22,817 bases of DNA, taken from the NCBI GenBank assembly GCA_019412865.1, contig DXOJ01000592.1, forward strand, positions 1 to 22,817. The letters are read 5' to 3'. Under the pieces are notes generated by a model. That model was given only the letters and a program-made list of their open reading frames with translations, had not been told where the DNA came from and did no database searches. A program made the translations under genes and the position numbers. Shown piece by piece: positions 9,372-17,559 of this stretch (its first letter is position 1; each line of letters starts with the position of its first letter). The DNA is from Bacteroides sp. Its GTDB lineage: Bacteria > Bacteroidota > Bacteroidia > Bacteroidales > Bacteroidaceae.

Positions 9372-10316
9372 ATGGTAAATTATCTATATAAGTCGTACGC
9401 AATTTTCTGCAATAATAGCAATTTTTTAGAAAGGACTAAGATTAATTCTGTGTTCCGGCATATTATTCAGAGATTAACGAATATTATGGTTCCCTTTTGG
9501 TTTAACAGAACAGCAAATAATCCCCAATATAGAATAGACGCTACTCAGAAGACAGAAGGTCGAATTATTGCATCACTTACAACATTTCCTGCTCGTATTG
9601 ATAATATATGGATTGTGATAGAGAGTATTCTGAGACAATCCCAAAAGCCGGATATGTTATTTCTATGGTTATCTAAAGAACAGTTTTCTTCAATTGACGT
9701 ATTACCGAAACGATTACAAAATCTGCAAACTCGCGGACTTCAGATTCGATTGTGTGATGGCGATTTGCGCTCACATAAAAAGTATTATTATGTTTTAAGA
9801 GACTATCCGAATGATCATTTGATAACATTTGATGATGACTTGATTTATCCAACTAATACAATCTCTTCAATTATGGAGGCTGCTACAATGTATCCTGATT
9901 GCGTTGTAGGTAGGTATTCAAATCAAGTAGGAATAGACGACTCGGGGAATGTCCGATTTATTCGCAATAAAAATCGTGACGTCGCCTTTCAACCATCATG
10001 GTCAGTTTTCATTGGTAGCGGTGGAGGAACATTATTTCCTGCTGGCTTTTTGCCTGAAATTGCAAAGGACAAAGATACGTTTATGTCTATTTGTCGAACA
10101 GCAGATGATGTGTGGTTAAACTCTATGTGTCGCTATTCTGGCCACAGAATCGTTGCAATTATGAATAGGTGTCCATTGCTTGAGATTATCAATAAAAACA
10201 ATTCAATTCTTGCTAGTATTAATTACGGAGAAGAAAACTATCGTCAGCAAATGGCAGTAAGAGAATATTGTATCGCCAATGGCAAAGACCCATTTGAACC
10301 TTTAATAGCAAAATAA
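9372..10316 (+). CDS. GT-A-type glycosyltransferase with DDD motif
   Basis: 314 residues. The core begins near residue 64 (IIASLTTFPARI), followed by IESILRQSQKPD, LFLWLS, and the probable metal/nucleotide-binding FDDDLIYP (Asp154-156). A later TADDVWLN segment could hold the acceptor-side acidic residues. This pattern is typical of a family of Bacteroidetes CPS glycosyltransferases related to GT-A enzymes. The N-terminal 60 residues are family-specific and rich in Asn/Arg. ATG 9372 lies 2 bases after the polymerase stop. The sugar transferred is unknown. Confidence 0.8.
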   Translation: MVNYLYKSYAIFCNNSNFLERTKINSVFRHIIQRLTNIMVPFWFNRTANNPQYRIDATQKTEGRIIASLTTFPARIDNIWIVIESILRQSQKPDMLFLWLSKEQFSSIDVLPKRLQNLQTRGLQIRLCDGDLRSHKKYYYVLRDYPNDHLITFDDDLIYPTNTISSIMEAATMYPDCVVGRYSNQVGIDDSGNVRFIRNKNRDVAFQPSWSVFIGSGGGTLFPAGFLPEIAKDKDTFMSICRTADDVWLNSMCRYSGHRIVAIMNRCPLLEIINKNNSILASINYGEENYRQQMAVREYCIANGKDPFEPLIAK

Positions 10317-10321
10317 CTAAT

Positions 10322-11179
10322 ATGGAATCATTAAATAAGATTGTATCGAGAATAATTTCAAAATTCTTCCCAAGAATACATTTTTGTTTGGCATACTACC
10401 ATCATCGTCATAAATGGCCGAATCTAACTTGTCCTAAAGATCTTTCTGAGTTGTGGATAAAGAGATTGTTGGATGGGCAAGTCAATCAGTACTATCAACT
10501 GGCAGATAAGTATTTGGTTCGCGAGTACGTGAAGAAGTGCGGGTATGCTGACACATTAACAAGCCTTGTGAACTGTTATTCTAAGGGAGATGAGTTAATC
10601 TATTCTGAATTACCCCAAAAATTTGCGCTCAAGGCTAATTGGGGGGCTGGTATGAATCTCATTTGTACGAAAAAATCTCAATATACAGAAAATGAACTGA
10701 GGAGCCAGATTGATAAATGGCTCGTATCTCCGAAGTTCGCTTTTTCAGAACGTCATTATAATCTGATTTCGAGAAAAGTTGTATGTGAGGAATTTATCGA
10801 TGATGGTACCGGCGGATTCCCAATAGATTATAAGTTCATCTGCCTTAAAGGCGAAGTCAAGGCTATTCTTGTTTGCAATGATCGTGAATCTGGTCATGCT
10901 GATTATATTCCTTATGATGTCAACTGGAAGCCTTTGTTTGATTATTGCATTGCAAAGCATGATAAAAGCGAATTAGTAAGCAAGCCTGCCAATCTAACTC
11001 AAATGCTTGAATGTGCAAAAAAACTAGCATCTGGTATAGATATGGTTCGAGTAGATTTGTACTCTAACGGTAACAAAATTTGGTTTGGTGAAATGACTCT
11101 TACTCCTGATGGCTGTATCTTCCGCAGATGGACGCAAAAGGCCATCAATGAAATGGGAGAGTATTATAGAACACATTAA
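10322..11179 (+). CDS. TupA-like ATP-grasp protein
   Basis: 285 residues matching the TupA-like ATP-grasp family, widespread in CPS loci and often mislabelled glycosyltransferase. Visible ATP-grasp elements: Lys104 in FALKANWGAGMN with the glycine-rich loop, EEFIDD (156-161) as the hinge adenine-binding strand, DYKFICLKGEV (169-179), and acidic metal ligands Asp245 (VRVDLY) and Glu257 (GEMTLTPDG). ATP-grasp enzymes ligate a carboxylate to an amine or similar group; here an amino acid or another acid could be attached to a sugar, but the substrates are unknown. It lies 5 bases after the previous gene. Length and motifs look complete. Confidence 0.82.
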   Translation: MESLNKIVSRIISKFFPRIHFCLAYYHHRHKWPNLTCPKDLSELWIKRLLDGQVNQYYQLADKYLVREYVKKCGYADTLTSLVNCYSKGDELIYSELPQKFALKANWGAGMNLICTKKSQYTENELRSQIDKWLVSPKFAFSERHYNLISRKVVCEEFIDDGTGGFPIDYKFICLKGEVKAILVCNDRESGHADYIPYDVNWKPLFDYCIAKHDKSELVSKPANLTQMLECAKKLASGIDMVRVDLYSNGNKIWFGEMTLTPDGCIFRRWTQKAINEMGEYYRTH

Positions 11180-11190
11180 TTCATAAATGT

Positions 11191-12224
11191 ATGAAACAAA
11201 AGATTGCATAACTGATTAAGTCAAGCTACATCGAAAAAAAGTTATATTGGTATTATAGGTTAAACTGAATTTCAAAACTGGTATTTAAAAACTTTGGGGT
11301 TGTAGGGGACTTAGATGCTGAATTCAAGAAAATTAGAGCAGCCCACACATGTTTTGGCTAGTTCTATTTGCATCATTACGAATCTTTATTCGAGGTAGAA
11401 CGCCGTTCATTCGTTTGTGAGGACGAACATGTCTATGTGGCAGATTTTATGAATACAGCAAATGTAAGAAGAATTCTCGGTGACAAGTGGGAAAACTATT
11501 AGGAGTTTGGAGAGTTTTTCGCTCGAAAAGCATGCTGCATTACCAATCCAATGGGGAATGGTGGACTCTATCCGGTTTGTTTGAGATCTCTGGCAGGCTG
11601 ATAATAAAGCCTCTTGATGGTTCTTTTGGTAAGGGTATTCAAATCATAGAAAACACCTCTGACAAGGAGGGCTTAAAGCAAAGATTACAGACACAGAATA
11701 TCTTAAAGGATTCATTGCAGAAGAGATTATCAAGTAAGACGAACGTATGGCTGTCTTGCATAAAGAATCAGTCAATACATTACGAATCCATACTATTTGT
11801 TTTGATGGAGATGTAACCGTATTCCATCCTTATATACGTATCGGCAGAGGAAAAAGTGTTGTAGATAATGCTGGAAGCGGTGGTGTATTTACCTCTTGTA
11901 ATCCTGAAACAGGAGAAGTCTTGACAGTAGTCGATGAGTACGGGAACATTTATACCAATCGTCCTGACACCGGTTTCCCATTAATCGGCTTCATGGTACC
12001 TTACTGGAAAGAAGCTAACGAAACAGCAAAGAAACTGGCACTTCATAATACAGATATCCATTACGCAAGTTTGGACTTAGCCTTTACTGAAAACGGATGA
12101 GTATTGATAGATGGTAATCCTCGCGTACAATTCATTTTTCCAGATTTCAGAGCAAAAAGGATTCCGTTCTGAACTTCACGAGATATTAGAAAAATACGGA
12201 AAAGACTATAAGTCGAAATATTAA
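11191..12224 (+). pseudogene. sugar-transfer-associated ATP-grasp gene, heavily decayed
   Basis: From ATG 11191 one frame encodes a recognisable N-terminus broken by stops at 11209 (TAA), 11266 (TGA), 11359 (TAG) and 11500 (TAG). A frame change near 11590 yields IIKPLDGSFGKGI, the ATP-binding loop. A second change leads to AEEIIK-stop-DERMA (TAA 11735-11737, where Gln is expected) and then a long intact stretch: SVNTLRI, VDNAGSGGVF, LIGF..P.W, DLAFTENG. This is followed by TGA 12098 where Trp is expected, then LIDGNPR. A third shift near 12140 gives the C-terminus to TAA 12224. The order of motifs matches the sugar-transfer-associated ATP-grasp family (about 340 residues). The gene keeps its operon position, 11 bases after the TupA-like gene and 1 base before the next gene. 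It is almost certainly non-functional; small open segments at 11487-11816 and 11747-12100 are fragments, not genes. Confidence 0.85.
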
Positions 12225-12225
12225 T

Positions 12226-13335
12226 ATGCAAAAACTTTGTGTAATATATAATACTGCTCCTCGCTATCGCGAGGCGGTATTTCGGGCAATCGACAAAGAG
12301 TATGATTGCGATTGGTACTTTGGTGAAACAAAGTCCGACATAAAGGAAATGGATACGTCGTTGTTGAAGAACGTGACGTATTACAAGACCTACGGTAATC
12401 CCCAGAAATGGTATTGGAAGCGAAACTATTTGTTTTTGCTTTTCAAGAGTGACTACAAGAACTATCTAATCCTGCCAGAGACCCGTTCTATGAGCGATTG
12501 GCTCTTTTTTGCATTGGCATACACTTTCTTTCCTAAGAAGCGCTTCTATTTGTGGACACACGGATGGTATGGCAAGGAAGGCGGCTTGGATGCAAAGATG
12601 AAGTTGTGGCTCTATCGCCATGCTTCAGGCACCTTCGTGTATGGTGATCGTGCAAAGCGTCTGCTCATTGAGCAAGGCATTTCCGAGGAGAAGCTCTTTG
12701 CTATCCATAACTCGCTGGATTACGATACCCAGAAGGCGCTTCGCGAGAGCATCCACCCTTCGGACATCTACAAGGATCACTTCCAAAATAATCTGCCTAC
12801 TATTATCTTCATCGGTCGCCTGACCAAGGTGAAGAAGTTGGATATGTTGGTGGATGCGTTGGTTTGTCTCAGAAATAAGGATGAGAAGTACAATCTGGTG
12901 TTTGTGGGAGATGGTAGTGAGAGCGAAAGTCTAAAGTCTAAGGTCAAAGGTTTGGGGCTGGATAGTCAGGTGTGGTTCTATGGTGTATGCTATGACGAGA
13001 AGACCAATGCGGAACTCATCTACAATGCCGACCTGTGCGTGTCTCCTGGCAATGTGGGCTTGACGGCAATGCACTCTTTGGTTTTCGGTTGTCCCGTAAT
13101 TACTCATAATTGCTTTGAGTGGCAGATGCCTGAATACGAAGCAATACAAGCGGGTGTAACCGGTGATTTCTTCACAATGGATGATACCGATGATTTGACA
13201 ATGGTAATTAGCCGTTGGTTCGCAAGAAAAATGGATAGCCGAGAAGAGGTGCGTAAAGCTTGTTTCAACGAAATTGATTCCAACTGGAATCCATACTACC
13301 AGATGGATATAATCAAGAAAAATCTGAAGTTCTGA
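12226..13335 (+). CDS. GT4 family glycosyltransferase
   Basis: 369 residues, GT-B fold. The N-terminal half reads as an acceptor domain ([15 protein letters not shown]...). The C-terminal half has standard GT4 signatures: [34 protein letters not shown] and a nucleotide-sugar-binding region with [20 protein letters not shown], where E-x7-E is partly replaced. Its Rossmann motifs and length are normal. It begins 2 bases after the ATP-grasp pseudogene and its TGA overlaps the next ATG (TGATG), indicating coupling with the acetyltransferase. Sugar specificity is not readable. Confidence 0.88.
   Translation: MQKLCVIYNTAPRYREAVFRAIDKEYDCDWYFGETKSDIKEMDTSLLKNVTYYKTYGNPQKWYWKRNYLFLLFKSDYKNYLILPETRSMSDWLFFALAYTFFPKKRFYLWTHGWYGKEGGLDAKMKLWLYRHASGTFVYGDRAKRLLIEQGISEEKLFAIHNSLDYDTQKALRESIHPSDIYKDHFQNNLPTIIFIGRLTKVKKLDMLVDALVCLRNKDEKYNLVFVGDGSESESLKSKVKGLGLDSQVWFYGVCYDEKTNAELIYNADLCVSPGNVGLTAMHSLVFGCPVITHNCFEWQMPEYEAIQAGVTGDFFTMDDTDDLTMVISRWFARKMDSREEVRKACFNEIDSNWNPYYQMDIIKKNLKF
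12925..12950 (+). repeat. short tandem AAGTCTA-like repeat inside the GT4 gene
   Basis: Within the codons for SESLKSKVK the DNA reads as near-tandem copies of a 7-base unit (AAAGTCT, AAAGTCT, AAGGTCA). The protein length here is normal for GT4, so it does not disrupt the gene. Similar simple repeats are common between genes in Bacteroidales. Confidence 0.4.
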
Positions 13336-13946
13336 TGACACTAAGTTATTTATATTCCAAGTTTTTCAAGAAGGTTCTTCGCGGAAAGTCTGTCTTGAAC
13401 AGTCAGATTGACAAGACAGCTAAGATCTATTCCGGTACGGAGTTCTACGATTCCACAATAGGCCGTCATTCATACATTGGTTATGATAGTGAGGTTCATT
13501 CGTGCGATATAGGTTCTTTCTGTAGTATTGCCAATGGCTTTGTGGTAGGTGGAGCTAAGCATCCGTTGGATTGGGTAAGCAGCTCACCAATATTCTATAA
13601 TGTAGGTGGCGGTACGGGTACTCATCTTGGCGATCTCGAGATCGAACCTCTCAAGCGTACAACTATTGGTCATGATGTTTGGATTGGCAATCGTGTGACC
13701 ATCATGCAAGGTGTGACTATAGGAACAGGTGTTGCTATTGGTGCTGGAGCGATAGTAACTAAGGATGTACCACCGTATGCCGTTGTTGCTGGGTGTCCTG
13801 CTAAGGTGATAAAGTATCGTTTCGACGAAGAAACTATCCAAAAGTTGATGGTATCGGAGTGGTGGAATTTAGATGACGCAGTTCTAAAAGAAAAAGCAAG
13901 ATTGGTATCAAATCCACAGGAATTTTTGAGAAGTTTTAGTAAGTAA
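13335..13946 (+). CDS. CatB/XAT-type hexapeptide-repeat O-acetyltransferase
   Basis: 203 residues with a left-handed beta-helix of hexapeptide repeats ([69 protein letters not shown] in pieces). A loop after GGAKHPLDW contains the probable catalytic His76, as in xenobiotic-acetyltransferase-like enzymes. Likely acetyl-CoA dependent O-acetylation of a sugar in the repeat unit or precursor, in the cytosol. ATG 13335 overlaps the previous stop by one base. The C-terminal [11 protein letters not shown] segment is typical of CPS acetyltransferases. Acceptor unknown. Confidence 0.9.
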   Translation: MTLSYLYSKFFKKVLRGKSVLNSQIDKTAKIYSGTEFYDSTIGRHSYIGYDSEVHSCDIGSFCSIANGFVVGGAKHPLDWVSSSPIFYNVGGGTGTHLGDLEIEPLKRTTIGHDVWIGNRVTIMQGVTIGTGVAIGAGAIVTKDVPPYAVVAGCPAKVIKYRFDEETIQKLMVSEWWNLDDAVLKEKARLVSNPQEFLRSFSK

Positions 13947-14037
13947 GAATAAAGGAATGTCCGTCCGCACAAGTGATAGTGCAAACGATATGGTGTGATA
14001 CCATCGGGCGGAACAAGGTTTATATTACCATTGTTTT
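13947..14037 (+). other. intergenic segment with small hairpin at a composition boundary
   Basis: A 91-base gap between the AT-rich block and the GC-rich block. It contains a perfect 5-bp hairpin (ATGGT 13990-13994, GTGAT loop, ACCAT 14000-14004), loosely enclosed by TGTCCGTCCGC and GGGCGGAACA. There is no U-tract and no recognisable promoter. It may be a junction scar or a transcript-processing hairpin. Confidence 0.3.
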
Positions 14038-15321
14038 ATGAGAATACTTATTGTAACACAATATTATTACCCGGAACAGTTTCAGATCAATGAGATTGTT
14101 CCGGAACTGGTGAAGCGTGGGCACGAGGTAACTGTGCTTTGCGGTGTGCCTAACTACCCGAAGGGAGTTGTGTTCCCGGGGTATGAGACTGCTGAGAGCT
14201 TAGAACTTAGAGAAAGGGAGTACCTGGAGAAGACGGGCGTGAAGGTGGTGCATGTGGAGCAGGTGCCGAGGGGAAAGAATCCAGTACAATTGGTGAGGAA
14301 CTACGTAAGTTTTGTGCGGAATTCGAAGAAATTGGTAGCTGATAGCTTAAAACTGAGAGTTGAGAGTGAGGCAGGTAAGTCTCAAAGCTCTAAACTATAT
14401 ACTATAAACTGTGACTACGACTTAGTCCTTGGTTACCAATTGAGTCCTATCACCTCGATGTATGCGGCTCTGGAGTACAAGAAGCTGACGGGTGTGCCGG
14501 TGGTATATTATACGCTGGATGTGTGGCCTGTGTCGGCTGAGGGTATGCTGAAGAGTAAGAGGAATCCGCTGATGTGGCCCATCAATAAGATGAGTCGTGA
14601 GCTGTATCAGGGGGCGGACCGGGTGCTGGTGACTTCGCGTCCGTTTATGGATTATCTGCATCGGGTGAATGGGATTGCTTTCGATAGAATGGCTTACCTT
14701 CCTCAACACGCTGATACTGGTATGCTTGGCATGGATATGAGCGCTGAGAATAATGGTGTGGCTGATTTTATGTTTGCCGGCAATATCGGTAAGGGACAGC
14801 GTGCGGATGTGATCATCAAGGCGGCGAAGGTGCTAGGTAAGCGTAAGGATTACCGTATCCACATGTTGGGTGACGGGCGTATGCGTGAGGAACTGGAGCA
14901 GATGGTGCGGGCTGAGGGGTTGGAGGAGAATGTAATCTTCTACGGCAACCAGAAGCGCGAAGATATGCCGAAGTTCTACAAGATGGCGGATGTGCTGCTG
15001 GTGACGCTCCGTGGTAACAACGAGGTGGGCGATACCATTCCAGGCAAGATGCAGATGTATATGACTACGGGCAAGACGATATTCGGTGCCATCAATGGTG
15101 GTGCGCAGGAGGTGATCCGCGAGTCGCGGTGCGGCAGTTGTGTGCCTGCAGGCGACTATGAGGGGCTGGCGAAGCTGATGCAGCTGTACATCGAGCATCC
15201 GCATGACTATGATCAGTGCGGGGAGAATGCACGTGAGTATTTCAAGGCTCACTTTACCTTGGAACATTATATGAACGGACTGGAGGCTGAGCTTCAGAAG
15301 GTGGTGGATTCTAAACGTTAA
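14038..15321 (+). CDS. wbuB: WbuB-like GT4 glycosyltransferase, probable L-FucNAc transferase
   Basis: 427 residues of the WbuB/GT4 type. The N-terminus MRILIVTQYYYPEQFQINEI, GVPNYPKG, PRGKNPVQLVRNYVSF, YQLSPIT, PVVYYTLDVWP and a C-terminal domain with FAGNIGKGQRADVII, MLGDGRM, VIFYGNQKREDMP, GDTIPGKMQMYMTTG are diagnostic. WbuB is the predicted L-FucNAc transferase of E. coli O-antigen loci carrying fnlABC. The fnl-like genes and a WbuC gene in this window make that role likely (inference). Two segments are longer than usual: a charged stretch near residues 53-66 and an insertion near 101-125 encoded by repeat-like DNA. G-ending codons and higher GC set it apart from the upstream genes. Confidence 0.87.
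   Translation: MRILIVTQYYYPEQFQINEIVPELVKRGHEVTVLCGVPNYPKGVVFPGYETAESLELREREYLEKTGVKVVHVEQVPRGKNPVQLVRNYVSFVRNSKKLVADSLKLRVESEAGKSQSSKLYTINCDYDLVLGYQLSPITSMYAALEYKKLTGVPVVYYTLDVWPVSAEGMLKSKRNPLMWPINKMSRELYQGADRVLVTSRPFMDYLHRVNGIAFDRMAYLPQHADTGMLGMDMSAENNGVADFMFAGNIGKGQRADVIIKAAKVLGKRKDYRIHMLGDGRMREELEQMVRAEGLEENVIFYGNQKREDMPKFYKMADVLLVTLRGNNEVGDTIPGKMQMYMTTGKTIFGAINGGAQEVIRESRCGSCVPAGDYEGLAKLMQLYIEHPHDYDQCGENAREYFKAHFTLEHYMNGLEAELQKVVDSKR
14338..14415 (+). repeat. in-frame repeat-like insertion inside wbuB-like gene
   Basis: Between the conserved RNSKKL and YDLVLGYQLSP segments lie about 25 extra codons. Their DNA (AACTGAGAGTTGAGAGTGAGG, then CTCTAAACTATATACTATAAACT) looks like the simple intergenic repeats common in Bacteroidales, not like the surrounding GC-rich coding sequence. 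The reading frame is preserved. Confidence 0.5.
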
Positions 15322-15370
15322 TTGCCACCAATTGAACGTTGATTTTTGTTAATTGTTTCTTTGACAAGAT

Positions 15371-16402
15371 ATGATAGAGTTTAAGAAACTGATTGATGCC
15401 AAGGCGCTGTACCAAGAGCTGGATAAGATCTGGGTGGCGAAGGGGATGACGTTCTTCGCCATTGATTATAACGGGAAGCGGGTGAGCAGGAAGTATCGCA
15501 TCGGGGGTTGGAAGGATCGTCTGATGAGTTGGCATCGACTACCTTCGCAGCTGTTGCGTGTGGGGATTCACCACTTGTTGCCGCTGAAGAATGGTAACCT
15601 GCTGGTGGTGGTGAAGCGGAAGCTGTATATCCTTTCGTCCGAGGGCAAGGTGCTAAACGCCTGGAGCGAGTTTAAGGGTAATAAGCCTGTGCACCAAGGG
15701 GTGTGCGTGACACCTGAGGGTACGATTTTCTTTGGCGAATATGTGCTGAACCCAAATCGCGATATGGTGGTGAAGTTGTGGCGTTCGGTGGACGATGGTA
15801 TGTCGTTCGAGGTGGTGAAGACATTTGCTTCGGCGGAGATTCGTCATATCCACTTCATCAAGTGGGATGTCTACGAGAAGTGCCTTTGGATGGGCACTGG
15901 TGACTATGGCGAGGGTAACAGGGAGTGTTGCCTGTATCGTAGCGAGGACAATGGCGTGACGTGGTCGCTGATAGGCCAAGGCAGTCAGGATTGGCGTGCT
16001 ATTGGTGTGTGCTTCACGGAGGATGCGTTGCTGTGGGGTACGGATGCGGGCAGTTGTTCGGACACTGTTCACTTCATCCGCATGGATAGGAAGACGCGCG
16101 AGATTGAGGTGGTGGCTGACTTTGAAGGGCCTTGCCACGGTTGCGCTTCGTATCGGGACGGAAGGGCGTTCTTCTCGACCGGTGTGGAAGGTGGCGAGAA
16201 CGAGTTGGATCGTTTCAGCCGCATGAAGCTGTTGGTGGCTGGAAGGCCGGTGAACATATGGCAGCTGGAGAAGGACATGTGGCCGCTGATATTGCAATAT
16301 GGTGTGATGCGCTTCCCGCTGGGCTCAGACCAGTGCGATAGGGTAGTGTTTACCACAATGGGACTGAAAGGACATGGTGAAACCGTAATGATAGAGAAAT
16401 AA
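15371..16402 (+). CDS. cytosolic Asp-box/sialidase-like beta-propeller protein of unknown function
   Basis: 343 residues with beta-propeller character. Two Asp-box motifs (S-x-D-x-G-x-[TS]-[WF]) are visible: SVDDGMSF (139-146) and SEDNGVTW (191-198). Degenerate repeats lie around them (GVCVTPEGTIFFGEY, HFIKWD, LWMGTGDYGEG, LLWGTDAG). Asp boxes are usual in sialidases and other secreted propellers, but no signal peptide or membrane segment is present, so the protein should stay in the cytosol. The canonical sialidase Arg triad and the nucleophile Tyr/Glu pair cannot be assigned with confidence. Its stop TAA shares a base with the ATG of the ATP-grasp gene (TAATG), so the two are coupled. It could bind or trim a sugar intermediate, or serve as a scaffold; function unknown. 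Confidence 0.75.
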   Translation: MIEFKKLIDAKALYQELDKIWVAKGMTFFAIDYNGKRVSRKYRIGGWKDRLMSWHRLPSQLLRVGIHHLLPLKNGNLLVVVKRKLYILSSEGKVLNAWSEFKGNKPVHQGVCVTPEGTIFFGEYVLNPNRDMVVKLWRSVDDGMSFEVVKTFASAEIRHIHFIKWDVYEKCLWMGTGDYGEGNRECCLYRSEDNGVTWSLIGQGSQDWRAIGVCFTEDALLWGTDAGSCSDTVHFIRMDRKTREIEVVADFEGPCHGCASYRDGRAFFSTGVEGGENELDRFSRMKLLVAGRPVNIWQLEKDMWPLILQYGVMRFPLGSDQCDRVVFTTMGLKGHGETVMIEK

Positions 16403-17559
16403 TGAAAGATTACAATGACATAAAGGTGCTGCTTATAGAGGGCAGAGCAAGACAGGTGTTGCCTATGGCGAAATCGCTGCGTGCGTTGGGCTGTGAGGTG
16501 ACTACATACAATGGCAGTAAGTTGGATCCGGGCTATGCGTCGAAGTATCCGCACAGGAAGTTGCTGGCGTACTGCAATGCGCACGATCCTGATGGTTCGT
16601 ACAGGGCTATCCGCAAGGAACTGGAGGCTTATCATTATGACTTGGTGATTCCAATGAACGATGATGTGGCTATCATTCTGGCTCAGCATAAGGAGGACCT
16701 GAAGGGTCTGACTGTGATTGCGGTGGAGGACTGGGAGACTTTCCAGATGGCTTCGGACAAGCTGAAGACGATGCTGGTGTGTATGCAGCATGATCTGCCT
16801 TGCCCGCTGTCGTTTACTGACAAGCAGGACTATTTGGCGAACAAGGATAAGGTGAAGTTCCCTGTGGTAGTGAAGCCTCGTACGGGTTGTGCAGCTGTGG
16901 GCTTCCATGTGGCACAGGACGAGCAGGACCTGATCGGCTACTATGACAAGGCGGAACAGAAGTATGGCAAGATGTTGATACAGGAGTACATTCCCCAGGA
17001 TGGATTGCAGTACAAGTGCGAGATGTTCATTGACCGCAATGGTGAGATGAAGGGCGTTTGTGTATTTGCCAAGGTGCGTTGGTACCCGATAGATGGCGGG
17101 AGCAGTACGCTGAACGAGACCATCGACCGTCCGGATATTGTGGCTGACTGTCAGAAGTTGCTGCAGGAGATTGGCTGGAGAGGCTATGCCGACATTGACC
17201 TGATAGAGGATACTCGCGATGGTAAGGCAAAGATCATGGAGATCAACCCTCGCATCACGGGTTCGGTGAAGATCTGCTTTGAGGCGGGTGTGAACTTCTC
17301 GCAGCTGATAGTGGATGACTCTCTGGGTAAGGAGGTGAAGCCGCAGTTTGAGGTGGCGCACAAGTATCTGCGCTACATGCACATGGATGTGCTGTGGTTC
17401 CTAAAGTCGCCTAACCGATTCAAGTGTAAGCCTTCGTGGTTCTCGTTCAAGAATACTACGGACCAGATATTCTCTTGGGCTGACCTGTGGGTGTTCTTTG
17501 CGTTCACGTTCCAAGGCTTTGCCAAACTAAGTAAGGATAAAAAGAAGAGGGAGGTTTGA
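16402..17559 (+). CDS. CarB-like ATP-grasp ligase
   Basis: 385 residues, ATP-grasp superfamily with a pre-ATP-grasp Rossmann-like domain (about 1-115: VLLIEGRARQVLPMAKSLRALGCEV, VIPMNDDVA). The ATP-grasp core follows: Lys158 in FPVVVKPRTGCAAVGFHV, QEYIP (194-198) as the hinge, CEMFIDRNGEM, and metal-binding Asp265 (YADIDLIED) and Glu280/Asn282 (MEINPR). All core residues are present, so the enzyme should be active. The C-terminal about 60 residues (YMHMDVLWFLKSPNRF...WADLWVFFAFTF) are hydrophobic and aromatic and may contact the membrane. Such proteins ligate a carboxylate to an amine. Together with the PIG-L deacetylase downstream, aminoacylation of a de-N-acetylated sugar is possible (speculative). 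It overlaps both neighbours by one base. Confidence 0.83.
   Translation: MKDYNDIKVLLIEGRARQVLPMAKSLRALGCEVTTYNGSKLDPGYASKYPHRKLLAYCNAHDPDGSYRAIRKELEAYHYDLVIPMNDDVAIILAQHKEDLKGLTVIAVEDWETFQMASDKLKTMLVCMQHDLPCPLSFTDKQDYLANKDKVKFPVVVKPRTGCAAVGFHVAQDEQDLIGYYDKAEQKYGKMLIQEYIPQDGLQYKCEMFIDRNGEMKGVCVFAKVRWYPIDGGSSTLNETIDRPDIVADCQKLLQEIGWRGYADIDLIEDTRDGKAKIMEINPRITGSVKICFEAGVNFSQLIVDDSLGKEVKPQFEVAHKYLRYMHMDVLWFLKSPNRFKCKPSWFSFKNTTDQIFSWADLWVFFAFTFQGFAKLSKDKKKREV

Noticed and set aside
11487..11816. Small hypothetical gene in the ATP-grasp pseudogene
   Set aside because: It changes from out-of-frame to in-frame pseudogene sequence and leaves the family frame before the end; it is a fragment.
16069..17382. 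Long minus-strand ORF (437 codons) opposite the propeller and ATP-grasp genes
   Set aside because: It is antisense to two well-supported genes, lacks any motif, and is His/Arg/Leu-rich, as expected from the complement of G-ending codons.
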